Shown here in pieces: positions 60,910 to 64,000 of a stretch of DNA of 64,000 bases. Below the pieces are notes generated by a model. It was not told the origin of the DNA, searched no databases, and was given only the letters and a program-made list of their open reading frames with translations. The position numbers were made by a program, and so were the translations under genes. Position 1 is the stretch's first letter, and each line of letters opens with the position of its first letter. Origin of the DNA: JAAELZ01 sp965237485 (GTDB taxonomy: Bacteria > Pseudomonadota > Gammaproteobacteria > Arenicellales > Poriferihabitantaceae); the NCBI GenBank assembly GCA_965237485.1, contig CBDEFQ010000009.1, positions 1,054,001-1,118,000 of the forward strand, written 5' to 3'.

Positions 60910-61290
60910 ATGTCAACAGAAATAGGTTATTTACACAGTATCGAATTGCTAGAGCGTGATGTCACACGCGATGGTCAAACAGTCACCACGCCCCTTGCGA
61001 GAATGCGTATCAATGTTGATCGCTCTTACTATCTAGGCGAGCATGAAGGCCAAGTACAATTTAACGACGACAAAAGCTTTTGGGTTAATGCCGAGATGTG
61101 GGGCAACCGAGTTAATTCACTCAAAGGTATCGTTGAAAGCGGATCCACTGTCATGGTGTCAGGTAGGTACGTTGGTAATAAATGGAAGGATGATCAGGGC
61201 GTTGCTCGATCTGAAATCAGAATGCAGGCAGACAATGTAGCGATCATGCCCCGCTGCATCGAAAGTATTGCCTTTAAGAAACATTGGTGA
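60910..61290 (+). CDS. ICE single-stranded DNA-binding-like protein
   Basis: OB-fold protein of 126 aa: LARMRINVDRSYYLGEHEGQ, KSFWVNAEMWGNRVNSLKGIVESGSTVMVSGRYVGNKW and a short polar end. The WxNAEMWGxRxxxL..GSxVxVSGR pattern is that of SSB-type proteins encoded next to topB in these ICEs. There is no acidic SSB C-terminal tip, so it probably acts without the host SSB interactome. The start ATG follows AGGATTTTAATT; an earlier in-frame start would overlap DUF3158. Its 3' end overlaps the CsrA-like frame. Confidence 0.75.
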   Translation: MSTEIGYLHSIELLERDVTRDGQTVTTPLARMRINVDRSYYLGEHEGQVQFNDDKSFWVNAEMWGNRVNSLKGIVESGSTVMVSGRYVGNKWKDDQGVARSEIRMQADNVAIMPRCIESIAFKKHW

Positions 61291-61468
61291 TGACATAAGA
61301 ATCACTATTTTAGGCGTTGAACAATCTCAGGTGCGCATTGGTGTTAATGCACCAAAGGAAGTACTTGTACATCGTGAGGAAATTTACTACCGCATTAAAC
61401 ACGAGAAAGAATCTAACACTGCATCAACTCATAGCACTGATGATTATGAGAACCGTGGCAACGTGTAA
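61268..61468 (+). CDS. CsrA/RsmA-family regulator lacking the first beta strand
   Basis: A 66-aa frame with the CsrA core GDDIRITILGVEQSQVRIGV followed by NAPKEVLVHREEIYYRI and a polar tail. CsrA binds GGA in mRNA leaders through two surfaces: the first strand (LILTRR) and the VHREEIY segment. Here the first surface is missing: the only start codon is a TTG giving LPLRNIGDD, and an in-frame TAG lies 33 bp upstream. It overlaps the SSB-like gene by 23 bp. Either truncated and inactive, or a modified regulator. CsrA paralogues regulate some Legionella ICEs, so an element-specific role is plausible. Confidence 0.75.
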   Translation: MPLRNIGDDIRITILGVEQSQVRIGVNAPKEVLVHREEIYYRIKHEKESNTASTHSTDDYENRGNV

Positions 61469-61503
61469 CTTCCACAAACACTTAATTCACATGAGAACGA
61501 AAT

Positions 61504-61713
61504 ATGATTGATATCAATTTATTACTCACTATAGCGGCGGGAATTCTTGTAGCGAGATTTATCCAAGCATTCTTTTACTTTACCATGATGAAGTTATTTC
61601 CACGTAGATATAGCTCTAGCAGTGGTCTTATCTCTGGTTCAGCAAAAGGAAATGGAGGTATCTCTACTCGCACAGATTCAGATAGTAATAATCTCGCTCA
61701 GAAGGACTTATAA
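61504..61713 (+). CDS. small single-pass membrane protein, unknown
   Basis: 69 aa with one hydrophobic segment (about residues 5-27, NLLLTIAAGILVARFIQAFF), then a basic LFPRRYSSSS and a polar tail. The stop overlaps the topB start by 1 bp (TAATG), suggesting coupling. No family recognised. Confidence 0.55.
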   Translation: MIDINLLLTIAAGILVARFIQAFFYFTMMKLFPRRYSSSSGLISGSAKGNGGISTRTDSDSNNLAQKDL

Positions 61714-63716
61714 TGCTGTATTTATGCGAAAAACCGAAACAGGCGAAAGATATTGCAACCGTAATCGGCGGGGACAGAGCCAAGCAAATGAATGGGTTCA
61801 TTCAAGCTGGCAATAGCATAGTGACTTGGGTATTTGGGCATGTGATGGAGCTTGCTGAACCAGAAGCATACGGTGAACAATATAAAAAATGGAGCTTGGA
61901 TTCATTACCGATTATACCGTCTGAATGGAAGCTCACTGTTAAACACGGGGCAGGTAAGCAGTTCAAGATTGTCACTTCATTGCTCAAATCTAATGATCAA
62001 CTCATTATTGCTACCGACCCAGACAGGGAAGGCGAAGTCATCGCTCGTGAGATACTCGAATCTTGTAACTATCAGGGTACAGTAAAGCGCTTATGGCTTT
62101 CAGGACTCGATGTCAAATCAGTACGAAAGTGCATCAACAATCTACTCGACGATGAGTCAACCAAGCCACTTTATTATGCAGGTCTCGGACGTTCAAGAAG
62201 TGATTGGTTAGTGGGTATGAATATGACCCGCGCTTACACCTGTATAGGTCGTGAGCGCGGTTACGATGGGGTACTCTCGGTGGGGCGTGTGCAAACACCC
62301 GCACTGGCGTTAGTGGTTGAACGTAACCGACTGATCGATGAATTTATACCGCAGCTCTTTTACACTATCGAGGCAGAGTTAGTCTCTGATGCCACTGAGT
62401 TTACTGCTAAGTGGCTACCTGATCGTGATGACGCATCGCTGGAGTGCGATGCGCAGGGCCGCTGTACCAAAGAGCAATCGGCCCTACACCTGGCGCAAAC
62501 ATTGACAGGGTCAATTGCAACCGTGACCGATTTTGAAATTAAGAAAAAGTCACTAGCTGCTCCAGCACCACCCACGCTTTTAGCATTACAGAAACTTGCA
62601 GCAAAGAAATGGAGCTACACCGTTAAAGAAACTTTAGACATCATGCAGTCATTGTATGAGAACCATAAAGCAACCAGTTATCCACGAACAGCCTGTGCCT
62701 ACCTTCCCACTGAACAATTTGATGAGGCAGATGAGGTCTTTCAATCACTCAAAAGCATTCTTGATTCAGATGAGAACTGGCAATCACTATTATCTGATGC
62801 AGACACCAGCATAAAATGTAAATACTGGAATACCGATAAGGTCGAGGCTCACCACGCAATCATTCCTACACTCAATAGCAATGTCAATCTTGAGGCAATG
62901 AATGAAAAGGAGCGCAACTTATACGATCTGGTTGTTCGCCACTATGTGGCGCAATTTTACCCGCCGTACAAAAGCGATCAGACTGTAATCAACCTTACTG
63001 CAAGCAATGTCTCACTAAAGGCAATTGGCAGTGTGCCCACCTCTATGGGCTGGAAAGCAGTGATCTCAAGTACTGACAATAAATCTGAGTCAGAATCACT
63101 TCTGCCGAAACTGATATCTGGCAATCAAGTTCCGATTGAATTTGCCAAGGTGGTTGATAAGAAAACCAAACCCCCAACACATTACGTTGAAGCCTCATTA
63201 GCGGATGCGATGGAAAACATCGCCAGCACAGTCAGTGATCCTGAAGCAAAAAAGATTCTGAAGGACAATGAAGGCATCGGCACCGCAGCTACTCACCCGG
63301 GCATTATTGAAACACTGAAGAAACGAAATTTCATTGTTGCCAGCGGCAAGAAGAAACATCTTTTAGCAACTGATATCGGCAAAGAACTTATCCAGATACT
63401 ACCCGATGAATTGTCTGATCCAGTCATGACTGCCCTCATGGAGCGATTGCTTAATAAAGTATCCAGCGGCGAAATGACGCTAGATAGCTATTTAGCGAAG
63501 CAGGCGACTTATGTAACAAAGCTATTAGAAATAGCCATTAGCCAAAAGGACAGCATCGCTATTACACCGTCAAAAACCAAAAAGCCTAAAGCCGAGCTAA
63601 CTGACAAGGACTGCCCCAAATGCAGTAAGAAGCTGGTTAAGCGAAAAGGCAAGAAAGGTTATTTTCTGGGTTGCTCGGGCTACCCAGACTGCACCCATAT
63701 CGAATTTTTGAATTAG
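61713..63716 (+). CDS. topB: ICE-encoded DNA topoisomerase III
   Basis: Type IA topoisomerase, 667 aa. TOPRIM domain at the N terminus (LYLCEKPKQAKDIATVIGG; ATDPDREGEVIAREIL with the DxD metal site), LSVGRVQTPALALVVERN, the catalytic tyrosine in ATSYPRTACAYLP (about residue 325), EAHHAIIPT, and a C-terminal four-cysteine zinc motif (CPKCSKKLVKRKGKKGYFLG, then CSGYPDC). Such topB genes are standard in PFGI-1-class ICEs and help process DNA during transfer or replication. A palindrome site follows 1 bp after the stop. Confidence 0.96.
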   Translation: MLYLCEKPKQAKDIATVIGGDRAKQMNGFIQAGNSIVTWVFGHVMELAEPEAYGEQYKKWSLDSLPIIPSEWKLTVKHGAGKQFKIVTSLLKSNDQLIIATDPDREGEVIAREILESCNYQGTVKRLWLSGLDVKSVRKCINNLLDDESTKPLYYAGLGRSRSDWLVGMNMTRAYTCIGRERGYDGVLSVGRVQTPALALVVERNRLIDEFIPQLFYTIEAELVSDATEFTAKWLPDRDDASLECDAQGRCTKEQSALHLAQTLTGSIATVTDFEIKKKSLAAPAPPTLLALQKLAAKKWSYTVKETLDIMQSLYENHKATSYPRTACAYLPTEQFDEADEVFQSLKSILDSDENWQSLLSDADTSIKCKYWNTDKVEAHHAIIPTLNSNVNLEAMNEKERNLYDLVVRHYVAQFYPPYKSDQTVINLTASNVSLKAIGSVPTSMGWKAVISSTDNKSESESLLPKLISGNQVPIEFAKVVDKKTKPPTHYVEASLADAMENIASTVSDPEAKKILKDNEGIGTAATHPGIIETLKKRNFIVASGKKKHLLATDIGKELIQILPDELSDPVMTALMERLLNKVSSGEMTLDSYLAKQATYVTKLLEIAISQKDSIAITPSKTKKPKAELTDKDCPKCSKKLVKRKGKKGYFLGCSGYPDCTHIEFLN

Positions 63717-63717
63717 C

Positions 63718-63734
63718 TGGCCTCACTGAGGCCA
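63718..63734. repeat. intergenic copy of the 17-bp ICE palindrome (after topB)
   Basis: TGGCCTCACTGAGGCCA beginning 1 bp after the topB stop, the same arrangement as after PFL_4669. Confidence 0.95.
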
Positions 63735-63747
63735 GTGTTTTCAGTCC

Positions 63748-63885
63748 ATGCTAGAAATTAAAACAACAGGTGGCAAAACACCTTGTGTGTCTGTGGGCAA
63801 ATGGACGGATGCCAATCAGCACAACCTTTTATACGAAGTTGGCCAGCTTGCAATAAAATTTTATTGGCCGTATTATCGGTTGTAA
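63748..63885 (+). CDS. possible 45-aa ORF at the right edge
   Basis: Reads MLEIKTTGGKTPCVSVGKWT to a TAA. There is no clear ribosome-binding site and no family match. Behind it, 63910-63935 has a TGCCAAC/GTTGGCA stem. The last 115 bp hold nothing else recognised. Confidence 0.25.
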   Translation: MLEIKTTGGKTPCVSVGKWTDANQHNLLYEVGQLAIKFYWPYYRL

Positions 63886-64000
63886 GTTAGTTATAGTTTT
63901 TTGTGGTCTGCCAACACCCTAAGTTGGCAACAGAGCGCTCAAGCTGAATTTTCAGCCCGATACATGCAATCAGCGACAAGGTTTCGACCTTTGTATCATT

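Overview
The window is a chromosomal segment of a gammaproteobacterium. The evidence is the housekeeping gene set (rdgB, gpmI, selD-mnmH, rpoH, purK-purE, ErpA, SohB, GlnS, a CrbS/CrbR-type acetate switch beside acs, ETF-QO) and a tRNA-Lys-associated PFGI-1/PAPI-1-class integrative conjugative element (ICE). I cannot name a genus. The many insertion sequences, short repeats and broken genes point to a genome with high transposon activity.

Layout. 0-7.5 kb: rdgB (partial), gpmI, a NUDIX hydrolase, a DUF2237 protein, selD-mnmH, rpoH preceded by a perfect CIRCE element, msrB and a Prx6-type peroxiredoxin. 7.6-12.8 kb: an accessory pair of overlapping P-loop ATPase genes, the second with eleven nearly identical 99-bp Sel1/TPR repeats, followed by a convergent CbbQ/NirQ-like ATPase. 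12.9-16.1 kb: glpK, purK, purE. 16.1-18.6 kb: repeat-rich debris with two CRISPR-repeat-like motifs and a secreted cysteine-rich Sel1 protein. 18.8-24.1 kb: icd, erpA, sohB, glnS and a bactofilin. 24.3-25.3 kb: a transposase pseudogene split by a MITE. 25.5-39.4 kb: acs, a CrbR-like regulator, a five-gene LivFGMH-type ABC importer, a CrbS-like symporter-kinase and ETF-QO; this reads as an acetate/carbon-scavenging block. 39.8-53.4 kb: a decayed accessory and defence region with an IS1380 element, an integrase remnant, Sel1 genes, an IS3 remnant, an orphan TupA, a GST, a truncated MvaI/BcnI-type restriction enzyme, IS256, a cas2 fragment, cas1, a full-length type II-C cas9, a divergent tracrRNA candidate and a MITE. 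53.7 kb to the right edge: the parA end of an ICE whose attachment site is the 3' end of a tRNA-Lys gene (parA, parB, DUF2857, replication protein, Dam-like methylase, PFL_4669, DUF3158, SSB-like, CsrA-like, topB).

Main observations. (1) The type II-C locus is crippled: a MITE plus IS256 removed half of cas2, any adjacent array and the start of a restriction enzyme gene, while cas9, cas1 and a tracrRNA-like unit remain. The predicted 5' end of that tracrRNA is complementary, with one G-U pair, to a 20-nt motif that occurs twice, 64 bp apart, at 16.3 kb: possible relics of the cognate array. (2) The ICE carries a dispersed 17-bp palindrome, TGGCCTCAGTGAGGCCA. It sits in frame as 54-bp iterons inside the replication gene and directly behind stop codons elsewhere: a candidate origin, centromere or operator family. 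(3) A MITE family with IS1380-like ends has hit at least three genes. (4) A perfect CIRCE precedes rpoH, which would link HrcA to the sigma-32 regulon.
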